Part shown: piece by piece, positions 17,339 to 26,133 of the stretch | Numbering within the stretch: the stretch's first letter is position 1 | Layout of the letters: each line of letters starts with the position of its first letter | Assembly (NCBI RefSeq): GCF_000378745.1 | Contig: NZ_KB905280.1 | Coordinates: forward strand, 1-46,404 | Length of the DNA stretch: 46,404 nucleotides | Direction of reading: 5' to 3' | From: Prevotella amnii DSM 23384 = JCM 14753 | GTDB taxonomy: Bacteria; Bacteroidota; Bacteroidia; Bacteroidales; Bacteroidaceae | Notes under the pieces: generated by a model | What the model was told of the DNA's origin: nothing | The model's database searches: none | Seen by the model: the letters and a program-made list of their open reading frames with translations, nothing else | Translations under genes and position numbers: made by a program

Positions 17339-18250
17339 GTGAGTATAAGTAAGAAACTTTTGTATCGTGAGATCATCGATTATGTAATGATAGCCGTAGG
17401 TATGATGTCATATGCTATAGGTTGGGCTATTTTTTTATTGCCAAATAATATTGGTAATGGTGGGGTAGCAGGTCTTTCATCTATTATTTATTGGGGTACA
17501 GGTACACCTATTACCTACACTTATTTCTTAATGAATGTTGTTTTATTAGCAATAGCACTCAAGGTTTTAGGTTGGCGCTTTTGTGTTCGTACTATTTATG
17601 GTGTGGTAACGTTAACTATTTGCACATGGCTTGTGAGGCATTTCTTTCCTCATCCAATGATTCTTCATTCACAACCTTTCATGGTAACTATAATAGGAGG
17701 TCTGTTCTGTGGTGTTGGTGTTGGTTTTGGATTGGCATTTAATGGCAGCTCAGGAGGGTCTGATATTGTAGCTGCAATGGTTAATAAGTATCGTAATATT
17801 TCGTTAGGGCGTGTTATCTTGTTAGTAGATATTATTATAGTAACGCTTAGTTATCTTGTTTTACATGACTGGGAACATGTTATTTATGGATATATAACAT
17901 TGTTTACTATAGCCTTTGTTGTAGATCAGGTTGTGAGTGTAGGTCGGCAGTCGGTACAGTTTCTTATTATATCAGAACGTTATGAAGAAATAGCAGAGAA
18001 GATATCAGGTGGTGCAATACCACGCGGTTGTACTTTTCTTGATGCAGAAGGCTATTATACAGGTCATAAAACAAAACTTATTCTTACGGTAACGCGCAAG
18101 AGAGAGGCACCAGCAATGTATAGATTAGTAGATGAAATAGATCCGCATGCATTTGTAACACAAAGTCAGGTAACAGGTGTTTATGGTAATGGTTTTGATC
18201 GTTTAAAGGTTAAACATAAAAAGAGGTCTTTAAAGCAAAATAAAGAGTAA
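17339..18250 (+). CDS. YitT-family membrane protein
   Basis: Integral membrane protein of 303 aa. The first 200 residues carry about five or six hydrophobic helices with the glycine-rich FLLPNNIGNGGVAGLSSI and FGLAFNGSSGGSDIVA repeats typical of the YitT_membrane fold. The last 80 residues form the cytosolic DUF2179 domain (SERYEEIAEKI ... GCTFLDAEGYYTGHKTKLI). The start is GTG at 17339; no upstream ATG is in frame. The transported substrate or role is not established for most members. It stands alone, with a -7 box upstream, divergent from the restriction-modification genes. Confidence 0.9.
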   Translation: MSISKKLLYREIIDYVMIAVGMMSYAIGWAIFLLPNNIGNGGVAGLSSIIYWGTGTPITYTYFLMNVVLLAIALKVLGWRFCVRTIYGVVTLTICTWLVRHFFPHPMILHSQPFMVTIIGGLFCGVGVGFGLAFNGSSGGSDIVAAMVNKYRNISLGRVILLVDIIIVTLSYLVLHDWEHVIYGYITLFTIAFVVDQVVSVGRQSVQFLIISERYEEIAEKISGGAIPRGCTFLDAEGYYTGHKTKLILTVTRKREAPAMYRLVDEIDPHAFVTQSQVTGVYGNGFDRLKVKHKKRSLKQNKE

Positions 18251-18339
18251 AAGTGTATGTTAGCGTTTTTATAGACGTAGCTTTTTAATCGTTTTGGCAA
18301 AATGATGTTCTAAAGCGTTATATATTATACATTTCTTCT

Positions 18340-18347
18340 TATATTTG
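18340..18347 (+). promoter_or_regulatory. Possible promoter -7 box of the ABC exporter genes
   Basis: TATATTTG matches TAnnTTTG, 25 nt before the permease start. No clear -33 element. Confidence 0.4.
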
Positions 18348-18372
18348 TTGGAGCAATAATAATTTTATAAGT

Positions 18373-19767
18373 ATGTTAAAAGTATTACTTCAATTATGGT
18401 GGACACAAAAGAGGCGCACCTTCGATTGGAAGAAAATGGGTATATTGATCTATTTTTTCTTATGTATAGTGATAATGATAGGTGGTTTCCTTTTTGAGGT
18501 AAATGCTAATATCACTAAGATTTTACACGATAGAACATTACAAATAGCAGCTGTTCCCATTGCATTGGGGAGTATTCCTATTTGCCTTATGTCAATGTTT
18601 ATGATGAAGATAGAGGAGAACGGTATGGATAATGCTATCAAATCTCGTCCTATTTCAAAACTGACGTGGGGTCAGTTTATCGTAGCTTCAAGTGTAATAG
18701 ATTATTGGACAGCCTTTCCACCCATACTCATAGGTATAGTGGCTTGCCTTATTATGCCTGTTGGGTATGCTCTATTAACCTTTGTTTTGGCATATATACT
18801 TAGTACAACGATGGCACTTTTTGTTACTAGTGTGCGTTTATCCAATAATTATCTCTTAAGAATTGCTACTTGGGTAGGCTTTGCTTGTTTCCTTATGTTT
18901 ATTACATTTGTAATGATATTTGGCATATCGATGCTTACAGAGGTAGCTTTAGCCTTTGAGATAGATGTTATTACAGTGTTATATGCTTGTAGCTTGTTTG
19001 TTTTTATTTATAATTTAGATAATTATAATGAGCAAAAAGAGTATAAAAGAAGTAGTAGGAAAAATAGTAAGGTAGGGCGTTTTACGATGGAATGGGCTGC
19101 TTTATGGCGTACAAAACGTTTTAAAAATCCCATTATTTTATTCTTATTGTTGTTTACAGGAGATCTTTATCTACTGGTAAATCTAAATGAAACAGATATG
19201 GGTTGGTCAGCTATGTCAAGCTATTATTTATTCTTTATTTTTATTATTCTTTACGCTCCATTTATGTTGGGACAGTTTATGTTAGGCATAGAAGCAAATT
19301 TTATCGACGGACTCTTTACTAAACCTTATGTACTTGAGGAGCATTTAAACACGAAATATTACTTTTTTATGTGCTTAAATGTTGCTTCTTCGTTGTTATT
19401 GTTACCTGGTGTATTCTTTAATTTATGGAGATTAGACCTTATAATAGTATCTGTAGTCTTTAGTTTTGCCGTCGATCTGTTGCTATTTATTACTTGTTTA
19501 AAATCGAAGAGGATAGATCTTTTCTCCAGTGGCTTCTTTAATTATCAAGGTGCTAATATGGGTTTTAATGTATATGGATTAATGCCTATTATAGGAGTAG
19601 TGGTCTATATAGCTCTACTAATAATGCTTCCGTCCTTTTATATGGCAGAGGCTGTCCTGTGTATGATTGGTGTTTTAGCTTTCATGTTTCACAAACGAGT
19701 TATTAAAATGTTAGTAAATAGATTTATGAAGCAAAAGTATGCCCGCTTAGAAGAGTTGAGAAAGTAA
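18373..19767 (+). CDS. ABC transporter permease, DUF5687-like
   Basis: 464-aa protein with many hydrophobic helices (about ten), starting MLKVLLQLWWTQKRRTFDW. The N-terminal amphipathic start and the 'K-I-E-E-N-G-M-D-N ... S-R-P-I' stretch resemble the DUF5687 permeases of Bacteroidetes as I remember them. It is paired with an ABC ATPase starting 31 nt after its stop, so the two should form an ATP-driven transporter. The substrate is unknown. A central charged loop (about 218-240, rich in Lys, Arg and Ser) is probably cytosolic. Confidence 0.8.
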   Translation: MLKVLLQLWWTQKRRTFDWKKMGILIYFFLCIVIMIGGFLFEVNANITKILHDRTLQIAAVPIALGSIPICLMSMFMMKIEENGMDNAIKSRPISKLTWGQFIVASSVIDYWTAFPPILIGIVACLIMPVGYALLTFVLAYILSTTMALFVTSVRLSNNYLLRIATWVGFACFLMFITFVMIFGISMLTEVALAFEIDVITVLYACSLFVFIYNLDNYNEQKEYKRSSRKNSKVGRFTMEWAALWRTKRFKNPIILFLLLFTGDLYLLVNLNETDMGWSAMSSYYLFFIFIILYAPFMLGQFMLGIEANFIDGLFTKPYVLEEHLNTKYYFFMCLNVASSLLLLPGVFFNLWRLDLIIVSVVFSFAVDLLLFITCLKSKRIDLFSSGFFNYQGANMGFNVYGLMPIIGVVVYIALLIMLPSFYMAEAVLCMIGVLAFMFHKRVIKMLVNRFMKQKYARLEELRK

Positions 19768-19798
19768 GAAAATAAACGACTAAAAAATACGACAAACG

Positions 19799-20503
19799 AT
19801 GGAAATTCAGATTAGTAACCTTAAAAAGCAATATGGTGATAATACAGTATTGGATATAGAAGCCTTAACAATCCAAAGTGGGGAGTTGGTGGGCTTAGTA
19901 GGTAATAATGGTGCAGGCAAAACTACTTTGATGCGTCTTATGCTCGATTTAATACAGAGTACAGAAGGTGAGGTGCTTATATCAGGTAATAAAGTATGTG
20001 ATACAGATGTATGGAAAAATTGGGTTGGCTCTTTTATAGATGGTAGTTTTTTGATTGATTTTTATACACCAGAGGAGTATTTTGAATTTATTGCTAAGGT
20101 ATATCATATCCAAGAGCCTATTCTTAAACAGCGTTTAGCTGAATTTTATGATATAGATAGGGGTGAAATACTTGGTACAAATAAGCTAATTAAAGATTTT
20201 TCGCAGGGTAATAAGCAAAAGATAGGTATTATAGGTGCAATGATAATTGCCCCTAAAGTGTTGATATTAGATGAACCTTTTAATTATTTAGACCCTTCGT
20301 CTCAAATCTTTGTAGCTAAAAAAATACAGAATATTTGTAGCGAGAATGGTACAACAGTACTTATATCCAGTCATAATATTCAGTTTATAGCAGATATTTC
20401 TACTCGCATTCTTTTACTTGAAAAAGGGAAAGTGGTTAATGATATTAGTCATAAAGATGGTAATATACTTAAGGAAATTAATGAGTATTTTGAGCAAAAG
20501 TAG
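19799..20503 (+). CDS. ABC transporter ATP-binding protein
   Basis: 234-aa nucleotide-binding domain. Walker A is GNNGAGKTT (35-43), the signature is FSQGNKQK (Q in place of the second S of LSGGQ-type motifs), Walker B is VLILDEPFNYLDP, and the switch histidine lies in LISSHN. It is a single-domain ABC ATPase, here with the DUF5687-like permease immediately upstream. The likely role is export or membrane remodelling; substrate unknown. Confidence 0.93.
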   Translation: MEIQISNLKKQYGDNTVLDIEALTIQSGELVGLVGNNGAGKTTLMRLMLDLIQSTEGEVLISGNKVCDTDVWKNWVGSFIDGSFLIDFYTPEEYFEFIAKVYHIQEPILKQRLAEFYDIDRGEILGTNKLIKDFSQGNKQKIGIIGAMIIAPKVLILDEPFNYLDPSSQIFVAKKIQNICSENGTTVLISSHNIQFIADISTRILLLEKGKVVNDISHKDGNILKEINEYFEQK

Positions 20504-20523
20504 TTTTATTGTTTTTATTAACT

Positions 20524-20545
20524 AACTTTTGCCCAAAAGTTTTAT
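20524..20545. terminator. Short hairpin between convergent genes
   Basis: AACTTTT (20524-20530) pairs with AAAAGTT (20535-20541) across GCCC and is followed by TTAT. It is a plausible weak terminator for the ABC ATPase gene. Confidence 0.45.
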
Positions 20546-20613
20546 AAGTATACTATTTAATAATAGTAATATAAATATTTTTTATATGTATTTGTAAAAG
20601 ACATATAATTTTA

Positions 20614-22191
20614 TTATTTGCGACTTATTTCTAATGCTTTTTTTATAATATGGCTTTGCTCATTCCATATTCTGAAATATTCATTTGTGTCCCAAAGATC
20701 CCTAGCTATAAGAGCTTTTAATTGTAGTTTTATATATTTTTGAGTGTTTTGCAGCTCTTTGTCATCTTTTGCTTCTATCTTTTGCTTCTTTCCTTCTGTT
20801 ATAATTTGATTGATAAGCGATAAAGGTATAGTATAGTTTCTATTGAAAGTTTCGAATGATTGGTATGTGTTTTTTAGCTGTTTACGATTTTGATCTGCAT
20901 ATTTTAGATATGCATTCATAATTATATTCTTAATGGCTAATTGTCGATGTAATCTTGTATATTGCGTTGTGTCGAGTGGAACAAATATATCTGGCATTAT
21001 TCCCCCACCACCATACACTAATCGATGTTGTCTTTTTGTATAAAACTTTTGTGATTTATCAAAGTGTATACTGTCAGGATTTGTTAGTTCACCATGTTTC
21101 AATCTGTTTTCAATATCCATATCATAATCCTCTTGATAACCTTTTTTATAAGGCTTTTGAATGCATCTTCCACTTGGAGAATAATAATGAGCTATGGTAA
21201 GACGTATCATGCTTCCATCAGGCAAATCAATGGGGCGTTGTACTAATCCTTTGCCGAATGTACGGCGTCCTATTATAATTCCTCTGTCATTATCTTGTAT
21301 AGCACCAGACACTATTTCACTTGCAGAAGCTGTAAACTCGTTTACAAGTATATATATCTTTATATCTTTTAGTTTTCCTTTACCATTTGAGCGAAACTCT
21401 TGTTGCTTCATATTTCGTCCTTTAGTGTATACTATCATATCCCCATCTTTTAGGAATTCATTAGCAATTTGTACGGCAGCTTGTAAATATCCACCTCCGT
21501 TGTCTTGCAAATCAATTATTAATTGTTTCATTCCTTTGTGCTGAAGTGTGTCAATAGCACTCATAAATTCAGTATAAGTTTTTGCTCCGAAGCTGCTCCA
21601 TCGTATATATCCTATTTTTGGACGAATCATATATGCAGCATCTATTGTGTGTACAGGGATTTTTGAACGAGTAACAATAAAATGTAAATGTTCTTTTGTT
21701 CCGCGTCGTATGATGGTTAGTTTTACCTTTGAGCCTTTAGGACCGCGTAGTCGTTTCATTATATCTATTTTATCCATCTTTACACCGGCAATGGTAGTGT
21801 CGTTAACAGCTATTATGCGATCACCAGATGAAATACCAACTTTCTCAGACGGTCCTTTTACTATTGGCTGAACAACTACTAAAGTGTCATTAATCATATT
21901 AAACTGTATACCTATGCCTTCAAAGTCGCCTTCTAAAGGTTCGTTCATCGCTTTTGTTTCCTTTGCATCGGAATAAGTTGAATGAGGGTCTAACTCTTTA
22001 AGCATTCCTCGTATAGCATCTTCTGCTAATTTTTCTTCGTTTACAGAATCTACATAAAGAGAATTTATAGCCATTTCGGCGAGTTGAAGTTTGCGAAGAG
22101 GTGAGTTTTTCCCAAAATTAAACTTTATTTGTGCTAAAGAATATATAGGAAATAGTGTGATAAGTATTATTAATATGGTTGTTTTTTTCAT
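20614..22191 (-). CDS. S41-family C-terminal processing peptidase
   Basis: Exported serine protease of the Ctp/tricorn-core family, probably periplasmic and trimming proteins from their C-termini. It has an N-terminal signal peptide (KKTTILIILITLFPIYSLAQ), then a PDZ domain with FEGIGIQFNMIND and PSEKVGISSGDRIIAVNDT (about 90-180). The S41 core follows, with the catalytic serine in NEFTASASEIVSGA and the lysine in GRRTFGKGLVQ. About 150 C-terminal residues follow the core. At 525 aa it fits Bacteroidetes members. It lies 85 nt downstream of parE on the same strand. Confidence 0.95.
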   Translation of the reverse strand: MKKTTILIILITLFPIYSLAQIKFNFGKNSPLRKLQLAEMAINSLYVDSVNEEKLAEDAIRGMLKELDPHSTYSDAKETKAMNEPLEGDFEGIGIQFNMINDTLVVVQPIVKGPSEKVGISSGDRIIAVNDTTIAGVKMDKIDIMKRLRGPKGSKVKLTIIRRGTKEHLHFIVTRSKIPVHTIDAAYMIRPKIGYIRWSSFGAKTYTEFMSAIDTLQHKGMKQLIIDLQDNGGGYLQAAVQIANEFLKDGDMIVYTKGRNMKQQEFRSNGKGKLKDIKIYILVNEFTASASEIVSGAIQDNDRGIIIGRRTFGKGLVQRPIDLPDGSMIRLTIAHYYSPSGRCIQKPYKKGYQEDYDMDIENRLKHGELTNPDSIHFDKSQKFYTKRQHRLVYGGGGIMPDIFVPLDTTQYTRLHRQLAIKNIIMNAYLKYADQNRKQLKNTYQSFETFNRNYTIPLSLINQIITEGKKQKIEAKDDKELQNTQKYIKLQLKALIARDLWDTNEYFRIWNEQSHIIKKALEISRK

Positions 22192-22276
22192 TACTTTGTG
22201 GCTTTTTAGTAAGTGTAATTATGTTTTATATATATTGATAAGTATATGTTTAGCTATTGAAAAGTTTGTGTTTTTA

Positions 22277-24217
22277 CTAACTATCTTCGTCAATAACGTC
22301 TTCTTCTACGACGAGATTATCTATAATAAAATTTTGTCTTTCCATGGTGTTCTTACCCATATAGTATTCTAAAAGCTTTTGTACCTGATCTGTTTTATGA
22401 AGTGTTACTTGTTCTAATCGCATTTCTGGACCGATGAAATGTATAAATTCGTCAGGCGATATTTCGCCTAATCCTTTAAATCGTGTAATTTCTGGTTCAG
22501 GTGCTAAGTCGTTAATAGCTTCTAATCGTTCCTCTTCAGAGTAGCAATAGCGTGTAATAAAGTCATTTTTCTTTTCACCTTTTACTCTGTTTTGGTCAGC
22601 TTCTATGATTGTTTTTTTGTTTTTTATTTTTGTTCTTCGGTTACGTATTCTAAATAAAGGTGTTTGTAAAACATATACATGTCCTTTCTTAATTAGTTCA
22701 GGAAAGAACTGTAGGAAGAATGTAATAATTAGCAATCTGATGTGCATACCATCGACATCGGCATCTGTAGCTACTATTATTTTGTTATACCTTAGTGTAT
22801 CAAGTCCTTCTTCTATATCTAAAGCGGCTTGTAAAAGATTAAATTCTTCATTTTCATATACCACTTTTTTTGTAAGTCCAAACGAGTTAAGTGGTTTTCC
22901 TCTTAGTGAGAATACTGCTTGTGTATTAACATCTCTACTTTTGGTAATAGACCCACTTGCAGAGTCGCCTTCTGTTATAAAGATAGAGCTTTCTTCTTTT
23001 CTATCATTCTTTATATCGCTAAAGTGTATACGGCAGTCTCGTAGTTTTTTATTGTGTAGATTAGCTTTTTTTGCTCTTTCGCGTGCTAACTTAGTTACAC
23101 CTGCCATCGCTTTTCGTTCCCGTTCTGTTTCTTTTATTTTATTCTCTAAAATATCAGCACAGTCTTCTTTATGAATATGTAAGTAGTTATCAACATTAAG
23201 TTTTATGAAATCGCCTATATATTTGTTTATGGTGTCTCCGTTAGGTTCCATAAGTGTGCTTCCTAACTTTACTTTTGTTTGTGATTCAAATATAGGTTCT
23301 TCTACGTTTATAGCTATGGCTGCTACTAATCCATTTCTAATATCTATGTATTCGTATTTGCCATAGTATTCTTTTATGGTTTTAGCAATATGTTCTTTAA
23401 ACGCACTTTGATGAGTTCCTCCTTGTGTGGTGTGTTGTCCGTTTACAAACGAGTAATATTCTTCACCATACTGATTTGTATGAGTAAATGCTATCTCTAT
23501 ATCCTCTCCTTTCATGTGTACGATAGGGTATAACGGATCAACGGTCATATTATCGGTTAGTAAATCTTTCAAACCATGCCTACTTAATATACGGCGTCCA
23601 TTGTACATGATGGTTAGTCCCGTATTTAAGTAAGTGTAATTTCGGAGCATTGTTTCTACTATTTCATCAAGAAATTTATAGTTTTTAAATAGAGTGTTAT
23701 CAGGTTCAAAATATATAAAAGTTCCGTTTTCATCGTTGCTTTTAGACGTTTTGTCGTCTTTCAAGCAGCCTTTTTCAAAGCATAGATGTCTTACTTTACC
23801 ATCGCGGAAACTTTTCACCTCAAATTTAGAGCTTAAAGCGTTTACAGCCTTTACACCAACTCCGTTTAGTCCGACACTTTTTTTGAAAGCTTTAGAATCG
23901 TATTTACCTCCTGTGTTAAGCATAGAAACGGCTTCAATGAGCTTTCCTTGTGGAATGCCACGTCCGTAATCGCGTACTGTAACACGAAGATTATCTTCTA
24001 TATCTATCTCTATTCTGTTGCCAGCTTCCATTTTAAACTCGTCAATAGAGTTGTCTATAACCTCTTTTAGTAAAACGTAAATACCATCTTCTGGTAGCTT
24101 TCCATCACCTAATCTTCCTATATACATACCGGGACGTGTACGAACATGTTCCATATCTGAAAGATGTCGTATGTTATCATCGGTGTATTGTACTATGTTT
24201 TTAGTTTCTTCTACCAT
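22277..24217 (-). CDS. parE: DNA topoisomerase IV subunit B
   Basis: ATPase subunit of the type IIA topoisomerase that decatenates daughter chromosomes. GHKL ATPase motifs are visible ([35 protein letters not shown]). The TOPRIM domain has [10 protein letters not shown] and [11 protein letters not shown]. The C-terminal part contains [15 protein letters not shown] call ParE rather than GyrB from [12 protein letters not shown] and [10 protein letters not shown], which fit ParE of this phylum. At 646 aa it is full length. No parC is in the window. Confidence 0.92.
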   Translation of the reverse strand: MVEETKNIVQYTDDNIRHLSDMEHVRTRPGMYIGRLGDGKLPEDGIYVLLKEVIDNSIDEFKMEAGNRIEIDIEDNLRVTVRDYGRGIPQGKLIEAVSMLNTGGKYDSKAFKKSVGLNGVGVKAVNALSSKFEVKSFRDGKVRHLCFEKGCLKDDKTSKSNDENGTFIYFEPDNTLFKNYKFLDEIVETMLRNYTYLNTGLTIMYNGRRILSRHGLKDLLTDNMTVDPLYPIVHMKGEDIEIAFTHTNQYGEEYYSFVNGQHTTQGGTHQSAFKEHIAKTIKEYYGKYEYIDIRNGLVAAIAINVEEPIFESQTKVKLGSTLMEPNGDTINKYIGDFIKLNVDNYLHIHKEDCADILENKIKETERERKAMAGVTKLARERAKKANLHNKKLRDCRIHFSDIKNDRKEESSIFITEGDSASGSITKSRDVNTQAVFSLRGKPLNSFGLTKKVVYENEEFNLLQAALDIEEGLDTLRYNKIIVATDADVDGMHIRLLIITFFLQFFPELIKKGHVYVLQTPLFRIRNRRTKIKNKKTIIEADQNRVKGEKKNDFITRYCYSEEERLEAINDLAPEPEITRFKGLGEISPDEFIHFIGPEMRLEQVTLHKTDQVQKLLEYYMGKNTMERQNFIIDNLVVEEDVIDEDS

Positions 24218-24288
24218 ATTGATTTTTAGTTTTACCTTTTTAGAGGTTATGAAAAGTTTTCTTTATGAGATAATGTTATGGTGTCTTT

Positions 24289-25437
24289 TTATAGTAAGCT
24301 CTTTTTAAAGCATCGACGTCTTTTGTGAATTTCAGGTGATAGAGGTCCCCACTGATTTTGTATATTTTCGTTGGTTTCCATTTCTACTTGTGTTTCTCCC
24401 CATTTGAATCCAGCTTTATTAAATCGTGGAATTAAGTCGCTAAAGAGAAGAGCATTTGCTCCTTTTGTGCGATATTCGGGTAAAACACCTACTAATAGAC
24501 AGTCGACACCTTCTGTTTTGTTAAACTTAATAGCTTTCAACAAATGCCACCAACCAAAAGGAAGCAGCCTTCCTCTATGGCATTTTTGAAGAGCTCTACT
24601 TAGCGAAGGTATAGTTATTCCCATGCCTGCAATAGCATCGTTTTTATTTCCGTCTACTATAACTGTTATGAAATCGAGGTTAGCAAAAGGGAAATACATG
24701 TTTACGTATTGATCTATTTGCCTGTCGGTAAGCTGTGAATATCCATATAGGTCTTTGTAGGTTTTGTTTACTATCTCGAACAGCTTGCGTCCATATCCTT
24801 TTTCAAAGACATCTTTTTTAGTAAGTTTTTTTACTCTAAGATTATATCTTTGTTGTATCATTTTTGCTATTTGAGCATATTTCTCAGGAACTCCATAAGG
24901 AATAGTAATGAATTGTTCGATGTAATCGTTGTCTTTCTCCCAGCCTCCAAGCTGTTCTAAGTGTTTAGGATAATAATCATAATTATAAATAGTAGCCATT
25001 GTACCGAGCTTGTCAAATCCCCATATCAGCATACCCTCTGGGTCCATATCGGTAAAGCCTAATGGTCCTACTATTTGTTCCATTCCTTTGCTTTTACCAA
25101 ATTCTGCTACAGCATTTAGCAATGCTTTAGACACTTCTATATCATCTATAAAGTCGATCCAGCCAAAGCGGACATTTTTTATTTTCCATTTTTCGTTAGC
25201 TTTATAATTAATAATGGCAGCTACACGTCCTGCGAGTTTACCATCTTTATAAGCAAGATAATATTCTGCTTCACAAAAGTCGAACGCAGCATTCTTATCT
25301 TTAGATAGTGTGTTCATATCATCGCTAAACAAGTTAGGAACATCGTAGGGATTGTTTTCGTAAAGGTCATGGTGGAAATCAATGAAAGTTTTTAAATCTT
25401 TCTTTGTTTCAACCTTTTTTATTTTTATTAATGACAT
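24289..25437 (-). CDS. GNAT-fold N-acetyltransferase-like protein
   Basis: 382-aa cytosolic protein beginning MSLIKIKKVETKKDLKTF. Residues 1-130 read as one GNAT-like part (YYLAYKDGKLAGRVAAIIN; VRFGWIDFIDD), and about 210-370 as another (TVIVDGNKNDAIAGMGIT; LLVGVLPEYRTKGANALLF; MNPEG-like loop GFTDMDPEGML in between). I recognise it as a conserved hypothetical N-acetyltransferase of Bacteroidetes. The substrate is unknown. A well-formed promoter lies upstream on the minus strand, and it sits 71 nt upstream of parE. Confidence 0.75.
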   Translation of the reverse strand: MSLIKIKKVETKKDLKTFIDFHHDLYENNPYDVPNLFSDDMNTLSKDKNAAFDFCEAEYYLAYKDGKLAGRVAAIINYKANEKWKIKNVRFGWIDFIDDIEVSKALLNAVAEFGKSKGMEQIVGPLGFTDMDPEGMLIWGFDKLGTMATIYNYDYYPKHLEQLGGWEKDNDYIEQFITIPYGVPEKYAQIAKMIQQRYNLRVKKLTKKDVFEKGYGRKLFEIVNKTYKDLYGYSQLTDRQIDQYVNMYFPFANLDFITVIVDGNKNDAIAGMGITIPSLSRALQKCHRGRLLPFGWWHLLKAIKFNKTEGVDCLLVGVLPEYRTKGANALLFSDLIPRFNKAGFKWGETQVEMETNENIQNQWGPLSPEIHKRRRCFKKSLL

Positions 25438-25472
25438 TGTTATATTATGTTATTATAAATTTTTAAAACATG

Positions 25473-25504
25473 CAAAAATAGTAATTAATATGCAAAAAGC
25501 CAAA
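25473..25504 (-). promoter_or_regulatory. Promoter of the GNAT-like gene
   Basis: On the minus strand -33 TTTG (25501-25504) and -7 TATTTTTG (25473-25480) are 20 nt apart, a full match to the Bacteroidetes promoter. The leader is about 30 nt. Confidence 0.7.
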
Positions 25505-25738
25505 CAACATTATCTTTTTTTAATAACGACATGTTTGTCTAATAGGTTATGTTAGGTATTGTTAAGGTGTTAAATATATGTTTTATAATAGTATTTGTAA
25601 AGTAGATATAAATAGGATATTAGAAGAGGTAAATGGAATTTTTAAAAGTAAGGAAGTATATGTTTTGTTTTACGAAAGATTACCTTTATAGCAAACATCA
25701 GCAAACTATTAAAGAGCAAAATATGTTATATTGTACTC

Positions 25739-25821
25739 AAAAATAGACTATTTTTACATGGTTTTTAATTTATTTTTCATCTAAAAATAAATTATTTTTC
25801 ATCTAAAAATAAATTATTTTT
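25739..25821. repeat. 22-bp-period AT-rich dyad array, copy C
   Basis: Four units start at 25739, 25761, 25783 and 25805: AAAAATAGACTATTTTT, GTTTTTAATTTATTTTT (flipped type, opposite orientation) and two identical AAAAATAAATTATTTTT. Spacers are ACATG, CATCT and CATCT. It lies in the divergent gap between the GNAT-like gene and the amylase gene. The other parts of the 25505-26133 gap hold the LacI-type operator and no convincing frame. Confidence 0.85.
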
Positions 25822-25941
25822 CAAACTATTTTATAATGTGTTGATATGTAGCAGTTTATGTTTAGGTTGGAAAGATGTGATTTTTAGCTATAAAATTGTG
25901 GACTTTTTATATGGAAGAGTAGGAGGGTAGGTAAATTTAGG

Positions 25942-25953
25942 GCAAACGTTTGC
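25942..25953. promoter_or_regulatory. LacI-family-type operator upstream of alpha-amylase
   Basis: GCAAACGTTTGC is a perfect 12-bp palindrome with the central CG typical of LacI/GalR-family operators (for example those of MalR-type regulators). It is 181 nt upstream of the amylase start. I could not place the core promoter with confidence. Confidence 0.6.
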
Positions 25954-26133
25954 ACAAGGGTTATGTGTTGATTTGTATCATTTTCCTTTATAGGTTAAAA
26001 AACAAAATGTAATTTTATCATGCGATATGATGTAGTGTTGCCTAAAATTATTTATGGCAGTCTTCAGCATGAGCTGTTATTTTTATTTATTAATACAACC
26101 TTTATATACTATTATTTATTAATCGATCAAGAT

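Noticed and set aside
22605..23174. 189-codon plus-strand frame inside parE
   Set aside because: It is antisense to a clearly conserved topoisomerase gene and has no recognisable family; a shadow frame.
26020..26133. Upstream ATG as start of the amylase
   Set aside because: It would put 38 residues before a normal lipoprotein signal peptide.
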